NCBI GenBank assembly: GCA_041691815.1
Contig: JBEPTZ010000064.1
Span: 1 to 24,082 of the forward strand
Reading direction: 5' to 3'
Length of the DNA stretch: 24,082 nucleotides
Source of the DNA: 70-18 sp041691815
Lineage (GTDB): Bacteria > Pseudomonadota > Alphaproteobacteria > Acetobacterales > Acetobacteraceae
The notes beneath the pieces were generated by a model that worked only from the letters and a program-made list of their open reading frames with translations, did not search any database and was not told where the DNA came from. This document shows, piece by piece, positions 6,768 through 14,508 of this stretch. The stretch's first letter is position 1, and each line of letters opens with the position of its first letter. The position numbers and the translations under genes are program-made.

Positions 6768-8090
6768 ATGCTGAGACGCACACTTCTCCCTCTTGCCGGG
6801 CTGGCGCTGGCAAGCCTGCTCTCCGGGCCGGCCCAGGCGCAGCAGAAAACCGAAATCACCTTCGCGCGGTTTTTCGGCGCCTGCGACGGCGACTATGGCA
6901 AATCGCAGGACTCCGCCCATGCGCGCGGCGAATGCGGCGTCATGACCACGCTGACCAACCTGTTCAACGCGACGAACAAGGACAACATCGTCGTCAAGCC
7001 GCAGATCATCGAATGGGGCCCGTACTACCAGCAGCTCAACGCCCGGCTGGCGGCGCACGACATTCCCACCATCGCGGTGATGCACGGCGCCCAGCTCGGT
7101 GACTACACGCGTTATGTCGAGCCGTTGGACGGCCTGCTCAAGGAAGCCGGCATCGACCCCGCCGACTTCACCCCCAACGCGCGCGCTGCGGTAACCGTCG
7201 GCGGCAAGATCTACGCGATGCCGTGGGATACCCATTCCTGGCTCTGGCACATGAATCTCGGCCTGTACAAGAAGGCCGGCCTGCTCGATGCGAGCGGGCA
7301 GCCGATCATGCCGAAGACGGTCGACGAGATGATCGCCCAGGCCACCCAGATGCGCGAGCGTACCGGCAAACCCTATATGCTGATTGCGACCAGCACGGCC
7401 GGCGACTTCGCCAACTCCGCGCGCGGCTACTACTCCTGGCTCTACGACCAGGACGGCAGCATCTTCCCGCACGGCTTCGACAAGGCAGACTTCAAGACTC
7501 CGGCATCGATGGCCGCGCTGACCGCCTACGAACGCCTGATCAAGGCCGGCGCGATTCCGAAGGGCCTGGATGTCTCTGGCTCGATGGGCGGATTCCTGAA
7601 CGGCGATGGCGCGATCTACGTCACCGGCACCTGGCGCATCGACGACTTCCTGGCCGCCGCCGCCAAGCCCGGCAGCCCGCTGAGCGAAGGCTACGCCGCG
7701 CGCGTCTATCCGAATCTGTTCAAGACGCAATCTGTGTGGACCGACAACCATACCTGGGTGCTGCCGAAGGGCACACCGCCGGCCCAGCGCAAGGCGGCGC
7801 TGATCTTTCTGAAGTTCCTGTGGGACCATAACCTGGATTGGGCACGCGGCGGCGGGCACCTGCCGGCGCGGCAATCGGTGATGGCGGAATATGCCAAGCT
7901 GCCAATGCGGCAATACGTGGTCGACATCCCCAAGTTTGGCCGCGCGCTGCCGCACGAGGTGCATCGCCAGTTCGGCTTCCAGAGCATGATCGGCGAGGAG
8001 ATCGCCAACATGATCAACACCGGCAAGACCGCCGAGCAGGCAGCGGACGCGATGCAGGAACGCAGCGTCGGCTTGTTGCGCGGCCGCTGA
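6768..8090 (+). CDS. Extracellular sugar-binding protein of the ABC importer
   Basis: The 440-residue protein starts with a Sec signal peptide (MLRRTLLPLAGLALASLLSG, then AxA cleavage after A24), so it is periplasmic. The body is a family-1 solute-binding fold, with segments such as VTVGGKIYAMPWDTHSWLWH and FLNGDGAIYVTGTWRIDDF that line sugar sites in CUT1 binding proteins. A strong CGGAGGAAACC ribosome site precedes the ATG. A Cys pair near the N-terminus of the mature protein (GACDGD...GECGV) could form a disulfide. Its operon position upstream of an arabinofuranosidase suggests arabinose-containing oligosaccharides as ligand (inference). Confidence 0.94.
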   Translation: MLRRTLLPLAGLALASLLSGPAQAQQKTEITFARFFGACDGDYGKSQDSAHARGECGVMTTLTNLFNATNKDNIVVKPQIIEWGPYYQQLNARLAAHDIPTIAVMHGAQLGDYTRYVEPLDGLLKEAGIDPADFTPNARAAVTVGGKIYAMPWDTHSWLWHMNLGLYKKAGLLDASGQPIMPKTVDEMIAQATQMRERTGKPYMLIATSTAGDFANSARGYYSWLYDQDGSIFPHGFDKADFKTPASMAALTAYERLIKAGAIPKGLDVSGSMGGFLNGDGAIYVTGTWRIDDFLAAAAKPGSPLSEGYAARVYPNLFKTQSVWTDNHTWVLPKGTPPAQRKAALIFLKFLWDHNLDWARGGGHLPARQSVMAEYAKLPMRQYVVDIPKFGRALPHEVHRQFGFQSMIGEEIANMINTGKTAEQAADAMQERSVGLLRGR

Positions 8091-8100
8091 TCCTTCCACC

Positions 8101-8127
8101 CCCGTGCCCGGTCATCCCGGGCACGGG
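8101..8127 (+). promoter_or_regulatory. Intercistronic hairpin between binding-protein and arabinofuranosidase genes
   Basis: A perfect 11-bp stem, CCCGTGCCCGG/CCGGGCACGGG, encloses a TCATC loop ten bases after the binding-protein stop. No T-run follows, so it is unlikely to be a strong terminator. Such hairpins commonly protect upstream binding-protein mRNA and lower downstream expression. That role is inferred here. Confidence 0.6.
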
Positions 8128-8150
8128 CGCTACCTTCCGGAGAACATGAT

Positions 8151-9701
8151 ATGCGCAGCGCCCAGGTTTTGCTGGATCGCGACTTCACGATCGGAACCAC
8201 CGACGAGCGCCTGTTCGGCGCATTCGTCGAGCATCTCGGGCGCTGCGTCTATGGCGGCATTTTCGAACCTGGCCACCCCACCGCCGACGCCAGAGGCTTC
8301 CGCCAGGACGTCATGGCGCTGGTGCGCGAGCTCGGCCCGACCATCATGCGCTACCCCGGCGGCAACTTTGTTTCCGGCTATAACTGGGAAGACGGCGTCG
8401 GCCCGGTGGAGCAGCGGCCGCGGCGGCTTGACTATGCGTGGTTCTCCACCGAGCCGAATACCTTCGGCACCAACGAGTTCATCGATTGGTGCCGGATGTC
8501 CGGCATCGAGCCGATGCTGGCCGTCAATCTCGGCACCCGCGGCCCGCAGGACGCCGGGTATTTTGTGGAATACTGCAACCATCCGGGCGGCACGCATTAC
8601 TCCGACCTGCGCCGCCGGCACGGCTGGGAGCAGCCGCACGGCGTGAAATTCTGGTGCCTGGGCAACGAAATGGACGGCTCCTGGCAGACCGGCGCCAAAA
8701 CTGCCGACGAATACGGCCGCATTGCTCAGGAAGCGGCCAAAATCATGAAATGGGTCGACCCCAGCATCGAACTCGCCGCCTGTGGCTCCTCTGGCCGCAA
8801 GATGGCAACCTTCGGCGCCTGGGAGGACCGGGTGCTGGACCTCGCATTCGAGCATGTCGAATGGATCAGCCTGCACACCTACCTCAACAACTACGCCGAC
8901 GACACACCGGCCTTTCTCGCCAGCGCCGATGTGATGGACCGCTTCATCGAGGAGGTGGTGGCCATTGCCGATTCTGTGGCGGCACGCAAACGCTCAGCGA
9001 AACGCATCATGCTCAGCTTCGACGAATGGAACGTGTGGTACCGTACCCGCCGCCCACGCGAGGCGCGGGTGAAGCCGGGTTGGCCGGTGGCGCCGCCGAT
9101 TCTGGAAGAGGTCTACGACATGCAGGACGCGCTGGCCTTCGGCGGCGCGGTGATCTCGCTGCTCAACCACGCCGATCGGGTGCGCGCGGCAAGCCTGGCG
9201 CAGTTGGTCAATGTCATCGCGCCGATCATGACCGAGACTGGCGGGCCAGCCTGGCGGCAGACGATCTTCTGGCCCTTTGCTCATTTCAGCCGCTTCGGTC
9301 GCGGCGAAGTGCTGCGCACCCGCATCACCAGCGACACATATGACACCGAGTATTTCGACCCGGCCGGGCTGGAGGACGAGGTCCGCACCAAGGTTGCCGG
9401 TGTGCCCTACCTGAAGTTGGCGGCCGTGCGTGGCGACGACGGCGGATTGACGCTCTTTGCGCTCAACCGCGACCTCACTGGCGACCTGCTGCTGGAGGTG
9501 GACGCACGCGGCTTCGCCTCGCTCGCCCTGGTCGAGGCGATAACGCTGCACGACACGGATCTCAAGGCCACGAACACGAAGGACGCCCCCAATCGTATCG
9601 CGCCAGTCCCGCTCACCGGCGCCACCGTCGAAAGCGGGCAGATCCGTGCGACACTGCCGCCGGCATCGTGGAGCGTAATCCGACTGCGCTCCGCCTGTTG
9701 A
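8151..9701 (+). CDS. abfA: Alpha-L-arabinofuranosidase, GH51
   Basis: The 516-residue enzyme releases terminal alpha-L-arabinofuranosyl groups from arabino-oligosaccharides. The acid/base Glu is E173 in WCLGNEMDG and the nucleophile is E292 in LSFDEWNVWY. These sit two residues from the equivalents in Geobacillus AbfA (175 and 294). Other GH51 marks are FGAFVEHLGRCVYGGIFEPG near the N-terminus and MRYPGGNFVSGYNWEDGVGP. A beta-sandwich domain ends the protein. No signal peptide is present, so substrates must be imported first, which agrees with the ABC genes directly upstream. The ATG at 8151 is preceded by CCGGAG. An ATG five bases earlier is out of frame. This is the last gene of the operon. 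Confidence 0.96.
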   Translation: MRSAQVLLDRDFTIGTTDERLFGAFVEHLGRCVYGGIFEPGHPTADARGFRQDVMALVRELGPTIMRYPGGNFVSGYNWEDGVGPVEQRPRRLDYAWFSTEPNTFGTNEFIDWCRMSGIEPMLAVNLGTRGPQDAGYFVEYCNHPGGTHYSDLRRRHGWEQPHGVKFWCLGNEMDGSWQTGAKTADEYGRIAQEAAKIMKWVDPSIELAACGSSGRKMATFGAWEDRVLDLAFEHVEWISLHTYLNNYADDTPAFLASADVMDRFIEEVVAIADSVAARKRSAKRIMLSFDEWNVWYRTRRPREARVKPGWPVAPPILEEVYDMQDALAFGGAVISLLNHADRVRAASLAQLVNVIAPIMTETGGPAWRQTIFWPFAHFSRFGRGEVLRTRITSDTYDTEYFDPAGLEDEVRTKVAGVPYLKLAAVRGDDGGLTLFALNRDLTGDLLLEVDARGFASLALVEAITLHDTDLKATNTKDAPNRIAPVPLTGATVESGQIRATLPPASWSVIRLRSAC

Positions 9702-9956
9702 TTTCCGCTGCCAACTGACCCGGGATTTTCATCGCGAGGTGACCCGGTCGTTGGCGGTTTATGCCGCGTCTCTGGAGGGATGACTCGAACAGGACAGGTG
9801 GCTCGGTTTTTCGCTACGGCATTTCGGTCCTGATAGCTGGCAACCTGCCGGTTGATACGCACGTCATTGTGGCACCGTGGCCCCACGCAGCGAGGTCGTA
9901 GCCCGACCGGAGCGCAGCCACGCCGCCGGTCGCACTTTCATGCTGACATGCGCCGT
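9702..9956. other. Gene-poor stretch between arabinofuranosidase and IS630 remnant
   Basis: These 255 nt carry no convincing gene. The sequence GACCCGGGA is followed about 20 bases later by GACCCGGTC, and the flanking CCAAC and GTTGG form an imperfect inverted repeat around 9711-9756, possibly an old element end. The rest may be decayed insertion-sequence material, but I could not match it to the transposase frames. Confidence 0.4.
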
Positions 9957-10505
9957 GGCAGATGGCGCGATTGACGTTTTTAAAATGACTTCCCCGAGGT
10001 CCTGGCAAGGGTCGCGGCCGACAACAAGGTCGCGCCTGCCGGCATAGAAATCTGGTTCGCCGATAAAGCCAAAGTTGGCCAGAACAACAAGATCACCCGG
10101 CGGTGGGCGCGGCGTGGTTCCAGGCCGTCGGCACCAAAGGACCAACGCAGCGCCTCGACCTACATTCTCGGTGCCATCTGCCCGCAGCACATGCGCTGCT
10201 GCTCGTCGACCAGGCTGGATGGCATATGTCCGCCAAGCTCGTCGTGCCGCCCAACATCACCATCGTGCCGCTGCCGGCGAGGTGTCCGCAACTGAATCCG
10301 GTCGAGCAGCTCTGGCAATTGTCGAGAAGCTCTGGCAATTGTCGAGAAGCTCTGGCAATTCCTGCGCGACAACTGGCTGTCGAACCGTGTGTTCACCTCC
10401 TACCAGAACACCGTCGACCATTGCTGCGACACCTGGAACAAGCTGCTCGAGCAGCCTTGGCGCGTTATCTCCATCGAATTGCGCGACTGGACGCACCGGT
10501 TCTGA
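9957..10505 (+). pseudogene. IS630-family transposase remnant (C-terminal half, multiply frameshifted)
   Basis: Pieces of an IS630 DDE transposase lie in three frames. From about 9990, FPEVLARVAADNKVAPAG leads into IEIWFAD (first catalytic Asp) and ITRRWARRG. The reading ends at GAICPQ, where roughly 90 bases appear deleted. It resumes in another frame at LLLVDQAGWHMSAKLVV (second Asp) through LNPVEQLWQ (the Glu). A third frame then runs from FLRDNWLSNRVFTSYQN to DWTHRF and the stop at 10503-10505. A 20-bp repeat expansion causes the last frame change. The N-terminal half is absent. The left limit is where similarity to the second remnant (near 22.2 kb) begins, so it is approximate. Confidence 0.88.
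10301..10360 (+). repeat. Perfect 3 x 20-bp tandem repeat in the IS630 remnant
   Basis: Three adjacent copies of GTCGAGAAGCTCTGGCAATT occupy 10301-10320, 10321-10340 and 10341-10360. The first copy differs by one base (C for A at position 7). The unit encodes the VEQLWQ catalytic segment once. Two extra copies add 40 bp, which exactly explains the frame change that follows. Confidence 0.97.
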
Positions 10506-10521
10506 TCACACAGACGCAGTA

Positions 10522-11448
10522 TTACCTGCCCCTGCTGTTCACCAGCCGCATCCCCACCGCGATTGCCACCAGCCCGACCAGCAGCGCCGGGCTGACGTGT
10601 TCGCCCAGCAGCAGCGCGCCGGCGAGAATCCCGAACAGCGGCGTCAGGAAGGTGAAGCCGGCAACCCGGCCGACCGGGTAGACCAGGATCAGCCGGAACC
10701 ACACCAGATAGCTGACGAAGGCCACCACGAAGGTCTGGTAGAACAGCCCGCCCCAGGCGAGCGGCGCCACATCGGCCAGATGCACATGCTCGCCGAGCAG
10801 CCAGGCGCCCAGCAGCAGAAACGGCGCCGAGCCGGCCAGTTGCAGGAACAGCAGTTTCGACGAGGGCGAGCGTGCCAGCGGCGGGCTGGCTTTCACCATC
10901 ACCGTGCTGAGGCCCCACATCGCGCCACCGGCCAGGCACATCAGGTCGCCGGTGATGCTGCCGCCGTGGCCGTAGAGCAGTCCCTCGGCGAAGGTCGCGG
11001 CGACGCCGCCGAAGGCGATCAGCAGCCCGGTTGCCTGGCGCAGGTTCATCCGCTCGGCGGGCAGCAGCAGATGCGCGCCGAGGGCGGTGAAGAACGGTGC
11101 GGTGTACAGAAACACCACGCCGCGCGCCGCCGTGGTCATCGCCAGGCCGGGAAACAGCAGCAGGAATTCCACCCCGAACAGCGCCGCCAGCGCCATGCCC
11201 GGCAGCAATGTGTCGCGTGCCAGCAGCCGCGCCAGCCCTCGCCGCCCGTCATGCCAGCCGATCCAGCCGGTGACGCAGAGCGCCGCCACCAATGAGCGGA
11301 CGCCAGCCTGCAGCACCGGCGGCAGCCCGCCGGTCACCGCCACCTTGACAGCCACCTGCTGCACGCCCCACAGCGCACACAGCACCACCAGGATACCAAT
11401 CGCCACGGCATCGACATGCGTGCGCGGCGCCGCCTGCGTTGAAGACAT
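10522..11448 (-). CDS. DMT-superfamily (EamA) transporter
   Basis: The 308-residue inner-membrane protein has ten predicted hydrophobic helices in two five-helix halves, the EamA/RhaT-type arrangement. Helix 1 contains the usual ALWGVQQVAVKVA (compare WG.N.V..K). The first half ends near residue 150 and the repeat begins at GDLMCLAGGAMWGLSTVMVK. The conserved TPLFGILAGALLLGEHV segment is present near the C-terminus. Such proteins export amino acids or other small metabolites; the substrate cannot be read from sequence. No strong ribosome site precedes the ATG at 11448. It ends 17 bp from the IS630 remnant and lies downstream of the acyl-CoA operon on the same strand, separated from it by a hairpin. 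Confidence 0.93.
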   Translation of the reverse strand: MSSTQAAPRTHVDAVAIGILVVLCALWGVQQVAVKVAVTGGLPPVLQAGVRSLVAALCVTGWIGWHDGRRGLARLLARDTLLPGMALAALFGVEFLLLFPGLAMTTAARGVVFLYTAPFFTALGAHLLLPAERMNLRQATGLLIAFGGVAATFAEGLLYGHGGSITGDLMCLAGGAMWGLSTVMVKASPPLARSPSSKLLFLQLAGSAPFLLLGAWLLGEHVHLADVAPLAWGGLFYQTFVVAFVSYLVWFRLILVYPVGRVAGFTFLTPLFGILAGALLLGEHVSPALLVGLVAIAVGMRLVNSRGR

Positions 11449-11466
11449 GATTACACGGTCACCAAT

Positions 11467-11506
11467 GGATAAAGTTTTTTTGCTTCTTTGTTTTCAAACA
11501 AAGAAG
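11467..11506 (-). repeat. A/T-rich hairpin element between the acyl-CoA operon and the DMT transporter gene
   Basis: On the minus strand the arms CTTCTTTGTTT and AAACAAAGAAG (11506-11483) form an 11-bp stem with a very short loop, followed by CAAAAAAACTTTATCC. It begins 17 bases after the stop of the last acyl-CoA gene. An A-run rather than a T-run follows the stem, so it is not a textbook intrinsic terminator. The same stem-plus-tail plan recurs at 18072. Confidence 0.65.
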
Positions 11507-11522
11507 ACTTGCCTGGTCTGCC

Positions 11523-12671
11523 TCACCCCGGCAACCCCAACACATTCTTCGCCAGGATATTGCGCTGAATCTCGTTTGACCCGCCATAGATCGTGCTCGG
11601 CCGTGCCTGGATGAACTGCCCGGAGGGGTGCAGTTCACGGTTGCCCTCCATCGGTTCCAGCAGCCCGGCGTTCTCGCCGGCGATCTCCATCATGGTGTCG
11701 GTAATTTTCTGGAACAACTCGGTCTGGATCACCTTCAGCATCGACACGTCCGGCCCCAGCGACTCGCCGCGCCGCACGATGTCGACGAAGGTGGCGTGCA
11801 GCGCTTTCAGGTCTTCCAGTTCCAGCCGCAGCGCCGTGTAGCGATCGGTGAAGCCGGCGTCGTCCCAGGCGCCCATGCGGTCGGCCAGCGCCCGCAACCG
11901 CCCCAGCGCGTAACCGGAGAGCTTCGGCGAGCCAAGGAAGATGCGCTCGAACCCCAGCAGGTTCTTGGCCATCGTCCAGCCCTTGTTGACTTCACCGACG
12001 GTGTTGGCCTTGGGCACCCGAACGTTGTCGAAGAACACCTCGCAGAACTCATCGTGCAGTTCCAGGTTGATGATCGGCCGCACGGTGATGCCGGGGCTGT
12101 CCATCGGCACCAGCAGGAAGCTGATGCCTTCCTGTTTCTTGGCGGTGGCGTCGGTGCGCACCAGCAGGAAGATCCAGTTGGCGTCGTTGGCCAAAGTGGT
12201 CCAGGTTTTCTGCCCGTTGACCACCCAGTCATCGCCGTCGCTGACCGCCGCGGTGCGCAGCCCGGCCAAGTCGGAGCCGGCGTTCGGTTCGCTGTAGCCC
12301 TGGCACCAGATGTACTCTCCGGAGAGGATTTTCGGCAGGAAGCGGGCGCGCTGCTCGGGTGTGCCGTAATGGATCAGCAGCGGGCCGACCATGACGATGC
12401 CGTGGTCGTTGGTCCGCGCGACGCCGTGGCGCTCGAATTCCTCAGTCAATAACAGTTGCTTGGCCGCCGACAGCCCCATGCCGCCATATTCCGCCGGCCA
12501 GCCGGGGCACAGCCAGCCGTGCTTTGCCAGCGTGTAGTACCAGACCTGGTTGTCCCGCCAATGCAGCCGCTTCGGCGGATTGCGCAGGTTTTCCGGGTAG
12601 TGCTCGGCGAGGAATTTGCGCACCACGGCGCGGAATTCGCTGTCCGGCAGGCTGTTGAGGTCTTGGGTCAC
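11523..12671 (-). CDS. Acyl-CoA dehydrogenase (PimC-like large-subunit type)
   Basis: The 382-residue flavoprotein has the three ACAD domains. The FAD/substrate motif WCQGYSEPNAGSDLAGLRT and the following WVVNGQKTWTT are clear. The C-terminal domain ends in RPSTIYGGSNEIQRNILAKN. The position that holds the catalytic Glu in medium-chain dehydrogenase (YEGT) is Gly here (YGGS). This is usual in a subfamily that often works as a heteromer with a second ACAD, such as the PimC/PimD pair. A second ACAD is encoded two genes upstream. The start is a GTG three bases after the enoyl-CoA hydratase stop; the ribosome site is weak, suggesting coupling. This is the last gene of the six-gene operon. Confidence 0.94.
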   Translation of the reverse strand: MTQDLNSLPDSEFRAVVRKFLAEHYPENLRNPPKRLHWRDNQVWYYTLAKHGWLCPGWPAEYGGMGLSAAKQLLLTEEFERHGVARTNDHGIVMVGPLLIHYGTPEQRARFLPKILSGEYIWCQGYSEPNAGSDLAGLRTAAVSDGDDWVVNGQKTWTTLANDANWIFLLVRTDATAKKQEGISFLLVPMDSPGITVRPIINLELHDEFCEVFFDNVRVPKANTVGEVNKGWTMAKNLLGFERIFLGSPKLSGYALGRLRALADRMGAWDDAGFTDRYTALRLELEDLKALHATFVDIVRRGESLGPDVSMLKVIQTELFQKITDTMMEIAGENAGLLEPMEGNRELHPSGQFIQARPSTIYGGSNEIQRNILAKNVLGLPG

Positions 12672-12674
12672 GTG

Positions 12675-13445
12675 TCAGGTCCCGCGAAAATTCGGCGCCC
12701 GCTTGGCCAGAAAGGCTTCCTTGCCCTCGGCATGGTCGGCGGTCATCGCCACCAGCGCCTGCGCGTTGCGCTCCCATTCCAGCGTCTCGGCAAGGCCCTG
12801 GAGGTAATAGCTTTTCACCATGGCGATGGATTGCGGCGCGATATTGGCCAGCGCCTCGGCCCGGGCCAGCGCCGCCTCCAGCGCCCCGCCCTTCGGCGCC
12901 AGGTGATCCACCAGCCCGATCGCCAGTGCCTCCGGGCCGCGCAGCGTCTCGCAATACAGCAGCAGCTGCCGCGCCTTGGCCTCGCCCACCCGGCGCGGCA
13001 GCGTGTGCAGCAGCCCCCAGTCCGGAATCAGCCCGATCTTGCCGAACCCGGCGCCAAATCCGGCCTCCTCGCTGGCAATCACCGTATCGCAGATCAGCGC
13101 CATGCCCATCCCGGCGCCGACCGCCCAGCCTTCCACGGCGGCCAGGTACGGCTTCTGCGACGCCATCACCGCCCGCACCATGCGATGCCCGAAGCGGAAG
13201 CGGTCGCGGCTGGCGGCCACATCGCGTTGATTCATCGCGGCAATATCGCCGCCGGCGCAGAAATGCCCGCCGGCGCCGGTGATCACCACCGCCCGGATGC
13301 TGCGATCCTCCTCAATCCGGTCGGTCGCCGCCAGCAGCGCCTCGCGCATCGGCATGGAGAGCGCATTGCGCCGCTCCGGCCGGTTCAGCGTCAGGATCGC
13401 GGTGCTGCCCTGGCGGCTCTCGATGACAATCGGCGCTTCGGTCAT
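12675..13445 (-). CDS. Enoyl-CoA hydratase/isomerase (crotonase family, PaaG-like active site)
   Basis: The 256-residue crotonase has the oxyanion-hole segments HFCAGGDIAAM (residues 61-71) and AAVEGWAVGAGMGMALICD (102-120). The two catalytic Glu residues of classical crotonase are not at their usual places. Instead the protein has FGKIGLIPDWG with D142, the arrangement of PaaG-type isomerases (KIGL.PDSGG). It may therefore isomerise rather than hydrate an enoyl-CoA. I start at the ATG at 13445, one base after the upstream dehydrogenase stop, with AGGACG as ribosome site. An in-frame ATG at 13478 would overlap that gene. Confidence 0.93.
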   Translation of the reverse strand: MTEAPIVIESRQGSTAILTLNRPERRNALSMPMREALLAATDRIEEDRSIRAVVITGAGGHFCAGGDIAAMNQRDVAASRDRFRFGHRMVRAVMASQKPYLAAVEGWAVGAGMGMALICDTVIASEEAGFGAGFGKIGLIPDWGLLHTLPRRVGEAKARQLLLYCETLRGPEALAIGLVDHLAPKGGALEAALARAEALANIAPQSIAMVKSYYLQGLAETLEWERNAQALVAMTADHAEGKEAFLAKRAPNFRGT

Positions 13446-13446
13446 G

Positions 13447-14508
13447 TCAGTCGTCCTGATCGGCGGCATGGGCGGCATAGCGGTGGCGATGCAGCGGCGC
13501 CGAGCCGTAAAGATTGGTTAGAACCATGGCCTTACGCAGATACAGGCCGGGATCGGCCTCATCGGTATAGCCGATGCCGCCATGCAGTTGGATCGCCTGC
13601 CGGGTGACCAGCATCGCCGCATCCGAGGCACGCGCCTTGGCGCGCGATATGGCGGCAATGGCGGCGTCACCCTTGGCGCCGGCATCGATCGCGGCGGCGG
13701 CGGATTCCACGCTGGCCCGGCTCAGCGCCACCTGGATCTTCAGATCGGCGGCGCGATGCTGCAATGCCTGGAAACTGCCGATCGGTCGGCCGAATTGCTG
13801 GCGGGTCTTCAGATACTCCAGGGTGATGGCGAACACCCGGTCCATCACCCCCAGCAGATAGGCCGCGGTGGCCAGCGTTGCCGCGTCCAAAGCCGCCGAA
13901 ATATCGCCGTGCATTCGAATGCACGGCGCATCAACCAGCGTCAAAACGCCGAAATTCCCACCATCCTGGGTCTGCTCCAGGGTCAGCGTGACTCCGGGCG
14001 CATCGGCGGCGACCAGCGCCAGGCCACCCTGGCCGGAGACCACAAAGCCATCCGCGCCCGCCGCCATCGGAATGAAACACTTCCGGCCGTTGACCCGCTC
14101 CGCGCCGATCACCGTGTCGCCGATCGCGTCCAGGCTGTTGGCGCGCTCCTGCCAGGCCGGCAGCACCAGCCGCGCGCCGGAAAGCTGCGCCGCGAGAGCG
14201 TCGCCGGACAGCAGCGCGGCGGCCATGCTGGCCTGGATCAGCGGTTCCGGGGCCAGCCCGCCGCCAAGCTGTTCGGTCAGCGCGCAATATTCCCGCATCC
14301 CCAGCGCCGAGCCGCCGCGTTGCTCGGCGATCAGCAGCCCCGGCCAGCCCATTTCGCACATCGTGGCCCACACCGCGCGGTCGAACCCCGGCGGCTGGAA
14401 CCGCAGCGCGCGGATGCGCCTGGTGTCGCCGCCGGGGGGTGCGATCGCGGCGGCGCTGTCGCGGATCAGCCGGACGCTGTCGTCGCGGTCATCGCCGGCC
14501 GCACTCAT
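13447..14508 (-). CDS. Acyl-CoA dehydrogenase (PimD-like small-subunit type)
   Basis: The 353-residue protein is a divergent ACAD. Its N-terminal helical domain includes FDRAVWATMCEMGWPGLLIAE, and its middle domain is shortened. The C-terminal helices contain LEYLKTRQQFGRPIGSFQAL and QAIQLHGGIGYTDEADPGLYL. The SEPxAGSD-type FAD loop of the larger dehydrogenase is not recognisable, so it may depend on a partner subunit. The partner is probably the ACAD at 11523-12671. The ATG at 14508 overlaps the CoA-transferase B stop in an ATGA; a longer upstream frame only mirrors that gene. Confidence 0.92.
   Translation of the reverse strand: MSAAGDDRDDSVRLIRDSAAAIAPPGGDTRRIRALRFQPPGFDRAVWATMCEMGWPGLLIAEQRGGSALGMREYCALTEQLGGGLAPEPLIQASMAAALLSGDALAAQLSGARLVLPAWQERANSLDAIGDTVIGAERVNGRKCFIPMAAGADGFVVSGQGGLALVAADAPGVTLTLEQTQDGGNFGVLTLVDAPCIRMHGDISAALDAATLATAAYLLGVMDRVFAITLEYLKTRQQFGRPIGSFQALQHRAADLKIQVALSRASVESAAAAIDAGAKGDAAIAAISRAKARASDAAMLVTRQAIQLHGGIGYTDEADPGLYLRKAMVLTNLYGSAPLHRHRYAAHAADQDD

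Noticed and set aside
6717..8099. A 460-codon minus-strand open frame over the binding-protein gene
   Set aside because: The plus strand has a ribosome site, signal peptide and binding-protein fold; the reverse frame has no recognisable feature.
11467..11506. Textbook Rho-independent terminator of the acyl-CoA operon
   Set aside because: In the direction of transcription the stem is followed by an A-run, not a T-run, so I list it only as a hairpin element.
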